The notes below the pieces were generated by a model that saw only the letters and a program-made list of their open reading frames with translations, had not been told where the DNA came from and did not search any database. Below are positions 20,379-29,911 of a stretch of DNA of 64,000 nt, piece by piece. The DNA is from Pyropia yezoensis (taxonomy: Eukaryota; Rhodophyta; Bangiophyceae; Bangiales; Bangiaceae): NCBI GenBank assembly GCA_009829735.1, contig CM020618.1:40973030-41037029 (forward strand), written 5' to 3'. Position 1 is the stretch's first letter, and the number at the start of each line of letters is the position of its first letter. The translations under genes were made by a program, and so were the position numbers.

Positions 20379-22904
20379 ATGATGTCCTTTGTTACCTGCG
20401 TTCACGGCGGCCTACCTGTCAGGCTGTTCCACCGGGCCTTGACGCGGGCGGCGCCGCTGCTGCAGCGCCCTTTCGCCAGGCTGCGGGCTGGGCACTTAGG
20501 CCAGTCACTAGTCATGGCATCTGTGCCTCCCTCTTGCGACGACCGGCAGACCGAAGCTGGTGCGGACGCTGACGACGACGATGGCCTCATGCTGGACGAG
20601 GATGGGTGGGCTGCATTGGAAGCCGCTCGCGGCGCGCCGGCTTGGGTGGAGTTGGAACGTGATGCAGAGACGCAGCTGCCGCCCCCGTTGGTAAGGACGG
20701 AAGCGGCCGAAGCGGCCATCAAGGAGCTGATGGCTTGCAAGTTTCAGGGCGCAGCTATCAATGACATGAACGCAGTGTCTCTGCGGGTGTTTCGACCCAC
20801 CCCGGGATTTGTCACGTCAGTAGACGTGAATGCTCTTCTTGAGCCCCTGCTCACATACTGGCTGGCTCTCTACAAAGCTGCTACCAAGGAAGGCGTCTAC
20901 ATCAGCAGTGACAATGACCGTATTGCCCTCATCTATCTCAAGGCGTCTCCTGGTGTGGGTAAGACGCACTTTTTCAACCTCCTTTGCCGCGTACAAGAGA
21001 TCGTGGAGTCGTTCGATCGACTTCCAGCAGCAGAGCAGCGCAGACTGAAGCAGCATCGAGAGGCGCTCGAATGGGCGTCTTCCAACGTCGTCTTTCCGCT
21101 GTCCTTTAACGGGCTCTGTCGCATCGACGTGACAGTCGAGGCAGCTCTTGTGAAGATGCGCGCGAAAGTTCATGATGGCCTTGCTCCATATCTTCCAGCG
21201 CTGCTGCGATTTCTTTTCGTCGCTTTGTTCCCGTTCCACACCAAGGCGTCCTGGTTGCTCTTCCGCAAGACGTGCTCGGAGGCGCTTAAGGCAGGGAAGC
21301 TGACTGCGGCTGACCTGAACCTGGCAGTCGACAAGCTCTTTAGGCGACTTCAAGATGACACCGCGGGCGGGAGCGTGGTCCTGTTAGTGGACGAGATTGG
21401 GGCCTGTGACGGCCTTCCGAAGGGCTCCTACAAGCCGAATTCCTCTGCCGGTGAAGGCATGCGCACTTTCCTAAGTGACTTCGCGGAGCAGCGCAGCGGA
21501 CCTGCGTCTTTCTCGTCCCTCATGCATGGCCTGATGACCGTGCAAAGTACTCCCCTGTCAATCAGACCCGTCGTCTCCGGGTACTCCCTGCAGCTTGTAT
21601 CGCCCATCATGGCAGCACGCTTCTTGCTGCCTGCGCTGCAGGAGTTCTACCGGCGTGGTTCACAGCTAGTGGTTGGCGGAAAGGTCGCTTTTGGCAGCCT
21701 GCGCGATCGAGACCAGCCTCTCGACTCCATTGCCGGTCGTGCCCGTCTGTCGGCGCTTGCTCGATATTGCAGCGCCACCACCTGTGGTCATGCACGCCTG
21801 TTGGCGTACTTCGACCTCATTTTGCGGTCGCGATCGTCTGCTGACCTGTCTCTCGATTCTGATGAAAATACGGGTGAGGACCTGGGAAAGCTGCTTGACG
21901 AGGCAACAAAGAAGAGTGGTCTGATGTGCAGTAGCCTGACGTTTGGCGACAAGGAGCTCGTGCTCGTAGCAACCCTCTTTCTGGGGTCGTTGGTTGACAC
22001 GACGGACAAGGTACGCGTTGGGAGTAACCGCATGTCGTGGGATCAGCTCGGCGTCAACGGCAAGGTCATCCTGTCTGGTGAGGACGTGTGCCGTCCGCTC
22101 TTGCCAGCGTCGTCATTTGTCGGCAACGTTCGGAAGTCTCGGTCCAGTGGCGCAATGATGGCGGCGCTCAAGAAGATGGTGGCGTGCCAGCCCAACGACA
22201 TTGGGAGCATCTGGGAGGACTTTCACCTGTGGTGGGAGGTCGCTGCGTCGCAGGCCCGCGCACTGATCCATGGAAAGACATCGAATTGCACGGTGTCCGA
22301 CGTGTATGCCACATCCCGTGAGATTCCTGATCCCTCTCATGGTCCTTTGCCGTCGCGCCACAACTTTTGCGGTAAGGGAGACGTCCTGCGCAAGATGGAG
22401 CTGCACTTTGCCATCCCCAAGACGACAGTTGCTGCGCGCGACCTCACCGTGCTACTGAAGATGGCGGAGGACCGGTCCAAGCATCGTGAACTGCTCCAAA
22501 CCGTGTGGCGCACGTCCGCAGGGCATCCTGGAGTTGACGGTGTCATGTTTGTGTCTTATGCAGCGGACTACGGCGTCCGCAAGACAGGGGACCTGTTCAT
22601 GATCTTGCTGTCGCTGAAGAGCACCTCACCCGGAATGGACGGCGCTTTTAGCAAGAGCACCATTGAGGACGGCTGGAACAAGACCAAGGCCGTATTCGGC
22701 CCTTCGTGGGAGCGGTGGGCAGATCGCCACGCGCTTGTGTTCGTGCTGCGTCGCCGAGGGTCTACCAACCTGACTGGCAAGGACCGCTATGCGGCCAGCA
22801 CCGTTGTATGTGACATGGATGGGCTGGAAGACGTGTATGGCCGGGTTGTCCGTGATGTGGCCATGAGCTTGGAGCTGTTGCACAAGACCGAGCTGTTGTT
22901 TTGA
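20379..22904 (+). CDS. P-loop NTPase with C-terminal nuclease-like domain (Crinkler/RHS-type architecture suspected)
   Basis: This is one uninterrupted frame, 841 residues from 20,379. The frame is open from 20,121, but that ATG lies in the MITE terminal repeat. Another good start is 20,514 (796 residues). From 20,379 the N-terminus is cationic and organelle-presequence-like. Next come an acidic linker (DADDDDGLMLDEDGW), a Walker A loop SPGVGKTH (Lys about 195) and a Walker B strand VVLLVDEIGACDG (Asp-Glu about 338-339). The last 150 residues have HPGVDGVMFV (Asp about 720) and LFMILLSLKST (Lys about 747), which resembles the Asp...xLK core of PD-(D/E)XK nucleases. NTPase plus such a nuclease is known from Crinkler and trypanosome RHS proteins, a class thought to derive from transposons. 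No secretion signal is evident. GC is lower than in the flanking R1 repeats, which suggests a separate origin. Gene confidence is high; the family call is tentative. Confidence 0.7.
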   Translation: MMSFVTCVHGGLPVRLFHRALTRAAPLLQRPFARLRAGHLGQSLVMASVPPSCDDRQTEAGADADDDDGLMLDEDGWAALEAARGAPAWVELERDAETQLPPPLVRTEAAEAAIKELMACKFQGAAINDMNAVSLRVFRPTPGFVTSVDVNALLEPLLTYWLALYKAATKEGVYISSDNDRIALIYLKASPGVGKTHFFNLLCRVQEIVESFDRLPAAEQRRLKQHREALEWASSNVVFPLSFNGLCRIDVTVEAALVKMRAKVHDGLAPYLPALLRFLFVALFPFHTKASWLLFRKTCSEALKAGKLTAADLNLAVDKLFRRLQDDTAGGSVVLLVDEIGACDGLPKGSYKPNSSAGEGMRTFLSDFAEQRSGPASFSSLMHGLMTVQSTPLSIRPVVSGYSLQLVSPIMAARFLLPALQEFYRRGSQLVVGGKVAFGSLRDRDQPLDSIAGRARLSALARYCSATTCGHARLLAYFDLILRSRSSADLSLDSDENTGEDLGKLLDEATKKSGLMCSSLTFGDKELVLVATLFLGSLVDTTDKVRVGSNRMSWDQLGVNGKVILSGEDVCRPLLPASSFVGNVRKSRSSGAMMAALKKMVACQPNDIGSIWEDFHLWWEVAASQARALIHGKTSNCTVSDVYATSREIPDPSHGPLPSRHNFCGKGDVLRKMELHFAIPKTTVAARDLTVLLKMAEDRSKHRELLQTVWRTSAGHPGVDGVMFVSYAADYGVRKTGDLFMILLSLKSTSPGMDGAFSKSTIEDGWNKTKAVFGPSWERWADRHALVFVLRRRGSTNLTGKDRYAASTVVCDMDGLEDVYGRVVRDVAMSLELLHKTELLF

Positions 22905-23267
22905 GAGTTGTTGGAGATGAGGGAAGGCATTCGGGCTTCCTGTCGAGGTGGACATAGTTTCCTAGGAACCTCGGGGGAGTGGGCGGGAGGGGAACTGGCC
23001 GTGGCGTACGCGGCGGTGTGGCCCTCACCAGTGCACAGCCTGGAACGGTCGCCCCCTACGGCGGGGAGGGCGGCTGTTCCTCAGAACGGGTGTTCTCAGC
23101 GATGGGCCCGGGGGACCTGCTTAGGCAGAGAGGAAGATGATGGCGACGGACGCGTGTGGACGGACGGCATTAAGGCTGGGGTAGACGCGGAGGATCGATG
23201 CCGACCAACGTCGATGTCGGCTGCTGCAGGTGCGGGCGGTACACTTGCTCACCTGAGGCGGGCCGAG
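22905..23267. other. 3' flank of the NTPase/nuclease-like gene
   Basis: GC-richer DNA lies between the stop codon and the R1 right-half copy. No polyadenylation signal, terminal repeat or coding sequence stands out. Confidence 0.4.
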
Positions 23268-23896
23268 ATTGCACTCTCGCCAACGGCGGGGGTGGTGGTG
23301 CCGCCCGTGGCAGCAACGCATCGGCCGCCTCTGGCGGTTGCACTCCCCCCCCGACAGCGCCCGACCGCGGGTCTGGCGGCCGCGGCGCCACCGCCGTCGA
23401 CGCGGCGCGGCGGCCACCATTGTGGAGATGGCCATCTCCGCCGCTGCTGTCGGTGCGTCGGCCACCTCGAGGTGCTCGTGTGCGGTGGCGGCGGCTGCGC
23501 AAGACACAGGAACGCGACGCCGCGGGTGTGCGACGCGCACGACCTGACCGTGCGGGCGCTGGCGGGGAGGCTCCTCGCCGCAGACCCGGTGACGGCGGCA
23601 GCGGCCACCGCCCGTTGCCGCCGCGCAGACGCGGGCGGCAGAGGCCGAGCGGCGGGCCGCCGCGCTGCAAACTTTGTTCCTGTAGCGGTCAAGGGGGGGG
23701 GGGGGGCTGGAGGGCAGCTCCGTCGCGCACCTAGGGTAGAGAGCGGGGTGGCGGCGCCAGCGGGGGACCGCGTCAATTCTTGGGTGCGCAAAGATGATGC
23801 CAGCACGGGAGCATGGGCGGCGGGTAGGCGGCGGTCGGGGCAGCCAGCGGCGGGTCGGTGGCGGTCGCCGCCACGGCGCCGAGGCGACTGCCGACA
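23268..23896 (+). repeat. R1 GC-rich interspersed repeat, right-half copy
   Basis: This matches the reverse strand of 24,795-25,435, starting at GCACTCTCGCC and ending at CGACTGCCG. It continues R1 from where the 17,507-18,262 arm stops, with about 45 bp of overlap between the two arms. Short frames in the repeat are shadows of its GC periodicity. Confidence 0.75.
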
Positions 23897-24611
23897 GGGG
23901 CGGCGGCCAGCGACGCGACCGCCGTGTCGCCCGCCCGGTCCGCTGGGGGCTGGCGTTCCGGCGGCGGCGGTGCCGCTGCTGCCCCATTCCGCCCCTCCTC
24001 TGCCTTCCCCCGGCGCAGCGCCGTCGCCGCCTCGGCGGCTGTGTCGTCACGCGGAGGGGCACCGGCCACCCCCACTTCTCCACCGCCCCCCCCCCCCCCA
24101 CCCTCAGTCGGTCACCATGCCCCTTCCCATGCCCCGTCCCGCGGCCGTCGCGGCGATGCAGCCGCGCCGGGTAGGGGCGCTGTGCCAGGGGGCAGCGCTT
24201 TGCGAGGGGGCGGCCGTCTGGCTGACGGGCGCCGCCACTGACGGCACTGGCCGGTGCCTGGTATCCGACGGGCACCAGGGCGGGACGGCCGGCAAAGCGG
24301 GACGATCAGCCGTCCTCGACCACCCAGTTGACCGGCAGAGACATGAGGGGGGGGGGGGCGGGCGGGCGCGGGCCAGCCTGGTGGACAAGACCAGATAGGG
24401 TAGCAGCGCTTGCGCCCCTGTCAGGCGGACACGGGTTCCACACGAGAAACAAGCAGACGCAGCCCGCAGGGCCCCCGCCCTCACGGGCACCCCGGCCGGT
24501 ACCCAGGATAGGCGCAACGGGTCCACCCGCCCCCCGCCGGGACTGCCCCCCGACGTCGCCCCATCATCACGTCTGACGCCCCAACGATCAAGCTTGATTC
24601 GCTGGTGCACC
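23897..24611. other. GC-rich stretch between inverted R1 copies, no supported gene
   Basis: Long frames occur on both strands over 23,800-24,690, with Pro/Arg/Ala composition and poly-C and poly-G runs. No domain was found. On the minus strand, 24,104-24,600 could be the leader of a small LTR element whose LTR end is at about 24,612. Confidence 0.4.
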
Positions 24612-24794
24612 AATGTGGGGTCCGTTGTGGCAGCGGCTGAGTTGTCGGGGCAAGGGGATGGCCGCACCCGCGTAGCCGTCCTCCCCAAGCAGTGAAGTCC
24701 CCGGCCAGCTCGGCGCTACCACGGCCAATCCCATCCAGTCGGCTCGAACGATAAATAGCCTTGTCGGACGACGATACGGTGGGGAAGGGTGACG
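24612..24794 (-). repeat. possible short LTR fragment next to R1
   Basis: On the minus strand a block running from about TGCCGGCCGTCACCC to GGACCCCACA is followed at once by TTGGTGCACCAGCGAATC. That resembles an LTR end plus a primer-binding site, as in gypsy A. A TATTTAT box lies inside. It begins exactly where R1 homology stops. No partner LTR was seen. Confidence 0.35.
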
Positions 24795-26214
24795 GCCGGC
24801 AGTCACCTCGGCGCCGTAGCGGCAGCCGCCGCCGACCCGCCGCTGGCTGCCCTCACCGCCGCCGACCCGCCGCCCATGCCCCTGTGCCGGCATCATCTTT
24901 GCACACCCACAAATGACGCGGTCTCCCGTCGGCGCCGCCACCCCTCTCTTCGCTCTAGTCAGGTGCGCGGCGGAGCCGCCCTCCAGCCTCCCCCCCCCCC
25001 GCCCGCCCGCTATAGGAGCAACGTCTACAGCGCGGCGGCCCGCCGCTCGGCCTCTGCCGCCCGCGTCTGCGCGGGCGGCGACGGGCGGTGGCAGCTGCCG
25101 CCGCCGCGGCGCCTGCGGCGAGGAGCCGCCCCGCCAGCGCCCTCACGGTCAGATTGTGTGCGTGGCACACCCGCGGCGGCGCGTTCCTGTGTCTTGCGCA
25201 GCCGCCGCCACCGCACACGAGCCCCTCGAGGTGGACGACGCGCCGACGGCAGCGGCGGAGATGGCCATCTCCACAATGGTGGCCGCCGGCCCGCGTCGAC
25301 GGCGGCGGCGCCGCGGCGGCCGCCCGACCCCCGGTCGGGTGCTGTTGGGAGGGGAGTGCAGCCGCCAGAGGCGGCCGACGCGTCGCTCCCACGGGCGGCG
25401 CCGCCACCCCCGCCGGTGGCGAGAGTGCCGGGCAGCGGCGGCTGGCGGGGTGGCGTCGGCGCCGCCCCGGCGGGGGTCGAGGAGGTCGGGGTCGGCGGTT
25501 GCTGCGGCGGCGGCGGCGGCAGCGGGCAGCGACGGTAGCGGCGGCGGCAGCAGCGGCAGCGGCGGCGGCAGCGGCAGCGGCGGCGCCCACGGGGCGCCCG
25601 TCCGAGTCGCCCGGGGACACGGACGCCCGTCCGTCGCGAAGCGTAGCGACCGCGGCCGTCGCGCCGGCGCGGCCGACGCCTCCGAGGCGCCCCCAGCGGA
25701 ACCGAGTGCGGCGGACCCCCCGCCGCTGCCGCCACCACCGCCACTGCCACCGTGCGGGAGCGGGCCGGCAGAGGAGCGCGCCTTGGGAGATGGGCGTGAG
25801 ACGGGCGGCTGCAGCGAGACGAGCCCGCCCTTCGCGTCGGCGCCCCCCACCGACGCGGCCGCGTCGCTGCCGCCACCTCTGCTGCCGCCGCCGCCCCCAC
25901 CTCCATTCCCGCCGCCTCCGCTGCTGCTGCCGCGGGCAAGAGGTTGAGGGGGTCGGGGAGGGTGAGCGGGAGGGTTTAGGGGTGACGAAGAGAGAGGTGG
26001 GCTCGATGGGGAATGGAGAGGGTAGTCATGAAGGGGGTTAGGAGGGCTGGGACGTTCCGCCAGTGCAGCGCGAGCACGTGCAGAAGGGTGGGGGCCTGGG
26101 GGAGGGGGAGGGGCGCCGCACACTGCCGCCGCCACCCGCCATGACGGTTTTGAGGAGAATGGCTGGCCCTGCCGAGGGGGGCGGGTGCAACCGAAGGTGC
26201 GCTGGCCTCTCGCA
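24795..26214 (-). repeat. R1 GC-rich interspersed repeat, longest copy (inverted)
   Basis: This 1.42-kb minus-strand copy spans both halves found at 17,507-18,262 and 23,268-23,896. It is Ala/Gly/Arg-codon-like in several frames (433 codons open on minus, 344 on plus). None is conserved in phase with the other copies strongly enough to call a gene. With 23,268-23,896 it forms an inverted repeat with a spacer of about 0.9 kb. Confidence 0.75.
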
Positions 26215-26291
26215 GCCGCACCACCACCGCCCCAGCCGTTGAGGCGGGTTGTGTGCATCAGGATCCATCCACGACGCCCAGTTAAGAGGGC

Positions 26292-26936
26292 TTGTTTGCG
26301 GTCATCTGGCTGTTCTCTGTTACCTGTCCCTTGCCCCCAAGGGATATTGACACGTTTCTGAGAGGATCGAGTTTTATACCACACTCCCGGTGGACAACGC
26401 GAGGCACACCACCGAGCCAGGCAGTCGCCCGGCACGCCACTGGCTACCACAAGGCGGCGGAGGTGCCTCCAAACGACCTGGCCGCGCTAAGGCTCGCCCG
26501 CTGCCTCTACTGCGAGAAGCCCGTGGGCACTTACATAGGCCCACGGGGAACCCTACCCTCTCTAGCCCTCCATGAAGTACGCTGCCCACGCCGACTCTCC
26601 ACCCCACCCGCACCCCCCCCCACGCCCTCCCCGCCCACCCCGACAGCAGAGCAGCCAGCAGGTGGCCCCCCTCCACCCGCCCCCCCCCCTACCCCTCCCC
26701 CAGTGGCAGACGCTCCCGACGCACCACTGCTGTGCGTCGTGCGGAGCTGCGCGCGAGGACGCCTGCCCTTCCGCTCCCACTGCTTCCTGCTCCTTCACTT
26801 GCGGGATGCCCACGTCATGGCGCAGATGCCGGCCCCTGCCATGGAAGCCTTGGACCTCACTCCCTGCCTCCACTGCACCATTGCCCTCTGCCGCGCGGCG
26901 CCGGCCCGTGGGCTGTCGATGGCAGCCTCCCTGTAG
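26292..26936 (+). pseudogene. LINE N-terminal zinc-finger region
   Basis: A 214-codon frame has Cys-His clusters: CLYCEKPVGTYIG...LHEVRC, then CVVRSCARG...HLRDAH, then CLHCTIALC, separated by a Pro-rich linker. Such N-terminal fingers bind element RNA or target DNA in site-specific LINEs of the R2 type. The frame ends where the tRNA-like insert begins. Confidence 0.65.
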
Positions 26937-26954
26937 AATAACGAAGAAGTAGAT

Positions 26955-27032
26955 ATAGGAGAGTCGAGATCGAGCCGGGGCCCTTGAGAAGTAAGCGGAA
27001 TGGCGCGCTCGAACCACTAGGCAACCGGGCGA
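26955..27032 (-). repeat. tRNA-like sequence (SINE head or tRNA pseudogene)
   Basis: The minus strand contains a box A-like TTGCCTAGTGGTTCGAGCGC (27,005-27,024) and a box B-like GGCTCGATCTC (26,966-26,976), about 30 bp apart as in tRNA promoters. The acceptor stem does not pair convincingly, so a functional tRNA is unlikely. It lies between LINE coding blocks, so it is probably an inserted SINE. Confidence 0.45.
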
Positions 27033-27478
27033 AATCCCTGACGTCTCGAGCCAGATTTGGGACTTTGTCCCCATCTCATTACGAGTACCTACCTTTTAGG
27101 TAAGCCGCTCGGTGATCATGTATTATGCTACGCTCCCATCTATAGCAGTGCCCAAGCCGCCTGTCCCCGCGTGGAGATCCTTCCCCCGCGGAGCGATAGA
27201 ACCCGACGAGGGCCCCCAAGGAGCCGCACCGCGAGGCCCCTGCTGGAACTGGCCGACCGGCTGCCCCGGGTGCCGCGCCGACCGAAGACGCGCCGGCGAC
27301 CCCCGCCCACCCCCCACCCCCCCATCGCTGGTGGACGTTGTTCTGCTTTTGGCATCTTCTACTGCGGTTTACGTCGTGCCGCAAATGGCCACACACGCCC
27401 TGGCTGGGGCCAATCTTCTATTGCTGGTCAAACCAGGTCCATGCGCCGGACTAGCTGCCACCGCTGCGCCCCATTGGG

Positions 27479-28845
27479 ATGCCCAAGACGATGCAAAAAC
27501 TGGTGGCAACAGCGCTGGAACGGGCAATACAGGGGGCGGCCGCCGCTTTCGTCGCACCGACGCAGTTAGGCATCGCCGTGCCTAACGGCTGCGCGCGAAT
27601 CCTACACGAGATCGACGCGGTGCTAGCCGAGCACCCGGACTACGGCGCAGTACACCTGGAATTTGTGAACGCCTTTAACCTGGTCTCGCGAGCGGCGGCG
27701 ATGGAGGTGATCCAACGGGCCTTCCCCCCCCTCGTACCCTACTTCAAAAGGGTGTGTGGGCCGCCCCTACGGCTTACGGATAGCAAGAGGAGCCACCCGA
27801 CCGTCCGAGCACCCACCCCTCGGCACGCCTCTCCCTCGATGTGGAGCGGGGAGCCCAGCAGGGCGACCCGCTGGGAACCCTGCTCCACGCCGCGGCCCTA
27901 CACCTCGTGCTCTGTCGCCTGCGGGGGGAGGCGCGAGACGTGACTGTCCGCGCATTCCACGATGATGTGGTGGCCTTGGGCCCGGTCGACCAGCTGGCAG
28001 GGCTGATGCGGGCGGCTGCCCAGCACGGGGCGAGCGTGGACGCACGCCTAGCACTGGCCAAGTGCCGGGCGTGGTCACTGTCAGGGTGCGACCCCCCGGT
28101 GGACCTTTAGTCGCAGTGGGCGCCCATGGGGATCATGCAGTTCAGCGTCCTCCTGGGCCACGCCGAGTTTACGGCGGGCGCCGTCGAAGCCATCGTCGCA
28201 ACCCAGGCTGTGGCCGTCGGAGCCATCAAGGCCATGCCGAAGGAAGAATTGCAGTCATATCTCAAGCTCCTTCGCCTGTGTGCGGCGCCGAAGGCCACAT
28301 ACCACCTTCGCTGGCTCGCGAACGCCGAGGAAGTCTCCGTTGCGGCAGCAGTACAGTCAGCATTGAGTATTGTTTGACTGAGTAGTGTCACGCGCGTGAC
28401 AATACCCAGTCACGATCGATCGGCGATCATGGCCTTACAGAGGCCTCCACACTGCGATGAACGTCGATCGTTGCCAAAACTAGCAATGGGGTGGGCAAGG
28501 TATACAGTTGTGTCAGCCACGCCATGGGCCATGACAATGCCCAATACTGACTGTAGACGCCCTGACGCGCGAGGCTCTTAAGAGCCTGCTGTGCACGCCT
28601 GCAGACCCACCCCAGCTCCGTGCCGCTATGCTCGCCCATGCTGCACTTTCGGTGAACCAAGGCGGACTCGGGCTGGGCGGCCGCCAACACATGGCAGCGG
28701 CGGCCCAAGTGGCATCGTGGCTGGACACCCTTCGCATGGCGGCGGGGTACTCCCTGGACATTGAGGCCACTGAGGCCGCCTTCTGTGCGGCCCTGGGCCC
28801 CCCTCGGATCTTCTCCTCCGGTTTAAAACCGTTGCGACTCTGAAG
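27479..28845 (+). pseudogene. LINE reverse transcriptase region
   Basis: The RT blocks are readable but in more than one frame. The fingers/palm segment is QLGIAVPNGCARILHEIDAV then LEFVNAFNLVSRAAAM. The strand with the catalytic turn is VERGAQQGDPLGTLL then VRAFHDDVVALG, so FHDD replaces the usual YxDD-type box. A thumb-like segment has LLRLCAAPKATYHLR. There is a frame change between about 27,760 and 27,840 and a stop near 28,108. Removing the MITE at 28,354-28,553 restores continuous coding across its site (AAVDALTREALKSLL), ending in VNQGGLGLGG, a conserved LINE block. Confidence 0.8.
28354..28553. mobile_element. TA-flanked MITE (Tc1/mariner or Stowaway type)
   Basis: This 200-bp insert has terminal inverted repeats CAGTCAGCATTGAGTATTGT and, reversed, CAGTCAGTATTGGGCATTGT, and is flanked by TA on both sides (28,352-28,353 and 28,554-28,555). 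Excising it with one TA restores the LINE reading frame, which gives independent proof of the boundaries. It has no coding capacity. An inner palindrome GTCACGCGCGTGAC lies near its left end. Confidence 0.9.
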
Positions 28846-29093
28846 GCTTCCCATTCCGCGCCGTCGTTCCTGCATGTCATCCCTCTTATCGGCGGGGGAC
28901 CGTCGCTCCCCCCCGACACCCCCGCCCGCACCCCCCACCCCCGAGGACGGGGAGCCGCCTACCGGGCTGCTTGCTGCCGCGTCGTCGCCCGCCGCACTGC
29001 CCCCGCCAAGCGTTCGCATCAGCCCCTTAACCCCCACTGCTGGTCTCCCCGCTAGCGCCGTGCTGTATGGATGTCTCCCCTAATCCCGTGCCT

Positions 29094-29911
29094 GATACCT
29101 AAGGAATGACTTCTGGGACCTCTCCTTGCAGATCCTGCCCAAGCAGCTCCTGGCAACATGGATAAACCCCTTGTATCGTTGCGTATGATGCGGTGTACCT
29201 TCCGGACTAATTATGAGTCAGCCGCTGTCTTACGGTGTCTGCCGGCCGCACCACAGCAGCAATCGACAGCCCATCATGGCCTGTCGAAAGGCGCAACCGT
29301 CAGCACCCATGACGAGCTACATCAGCCACAGCTGGCAAGTCCGTTAGAACGTCCTCGCCGCAGCATTGCAGCGTTGTGACTGGCTAGCCGGCCGGCCGAT
29401 TCGGCCGACTGTATCGAACCGTGCTTACATGCCTCTCGGACATTCGAACCGTCTGGCGTCTGGGCCCGGCTGGGGCGGCGCACTAGGCGCCGCACGCCGA
29501 ACCCTTTCGTTCGGGGCAAACTGGGGCTGCACTCCTTTAGTGCGCACGCCCGCCCATGCTTCGTTTTGAGAGCCATGCTGTGTGTCTGGGCCATCTGGTG
29601 CCTACCGGCGGCGCGAAGGGGAAGCGCATGCTTTGGGGCACCTCGGGTGCCCCGACGCGAGTATATAGTGCGTGAGTGTCGGGGCCACCTTGGGAGACCG
29701 GAGGGGCAACCTCAGACACAGACCAAAGACGACCTCAACCTTTTGAACCCCCCTCGATTACCACCGACGTCGCCCCATCCTCTTGCCCAGACCCACCACC
29801 GTCACCACCGCCACCCTGTTTCCCGCAACCTGTCGCCCTATCGGCTGGCACGGGTCGCTGACACCATCACAAATACGTTGAGGGCTGCCCAAGTGTGGGT
29901 GGCTCCTCACA
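29094..29911 (+). repeat. solo LTR, diverged member of the gypsy B LTR family
   Basis: This matches the 969-bp LTRs at 35,079 and 41,481 in order: CTGGGACCTCTCCTT near the start, GTGCGCACGCCCGCCCATGCTT, the GGGGCACC...GGTGCCCC dyad plus TATATAG, CAGACACAGACCAAAGAC, and the end GGCTCCTCACA. It is shorter (about 818 bp) and much more diverged, so it is older than gypsy B. No internal domain accompanies it. The left boundary is approximate and the possible target duplication (CGTGC/CGTAC) is imperfect. Confidence 0.8.

Noticed and set aside
18225-23312. A 45-bp target duplication proving insertion into R1
   Set aside because: The two overlap segments differ too much and are too long for a normal target duplication, so insertion is kept only as a hypothesis.
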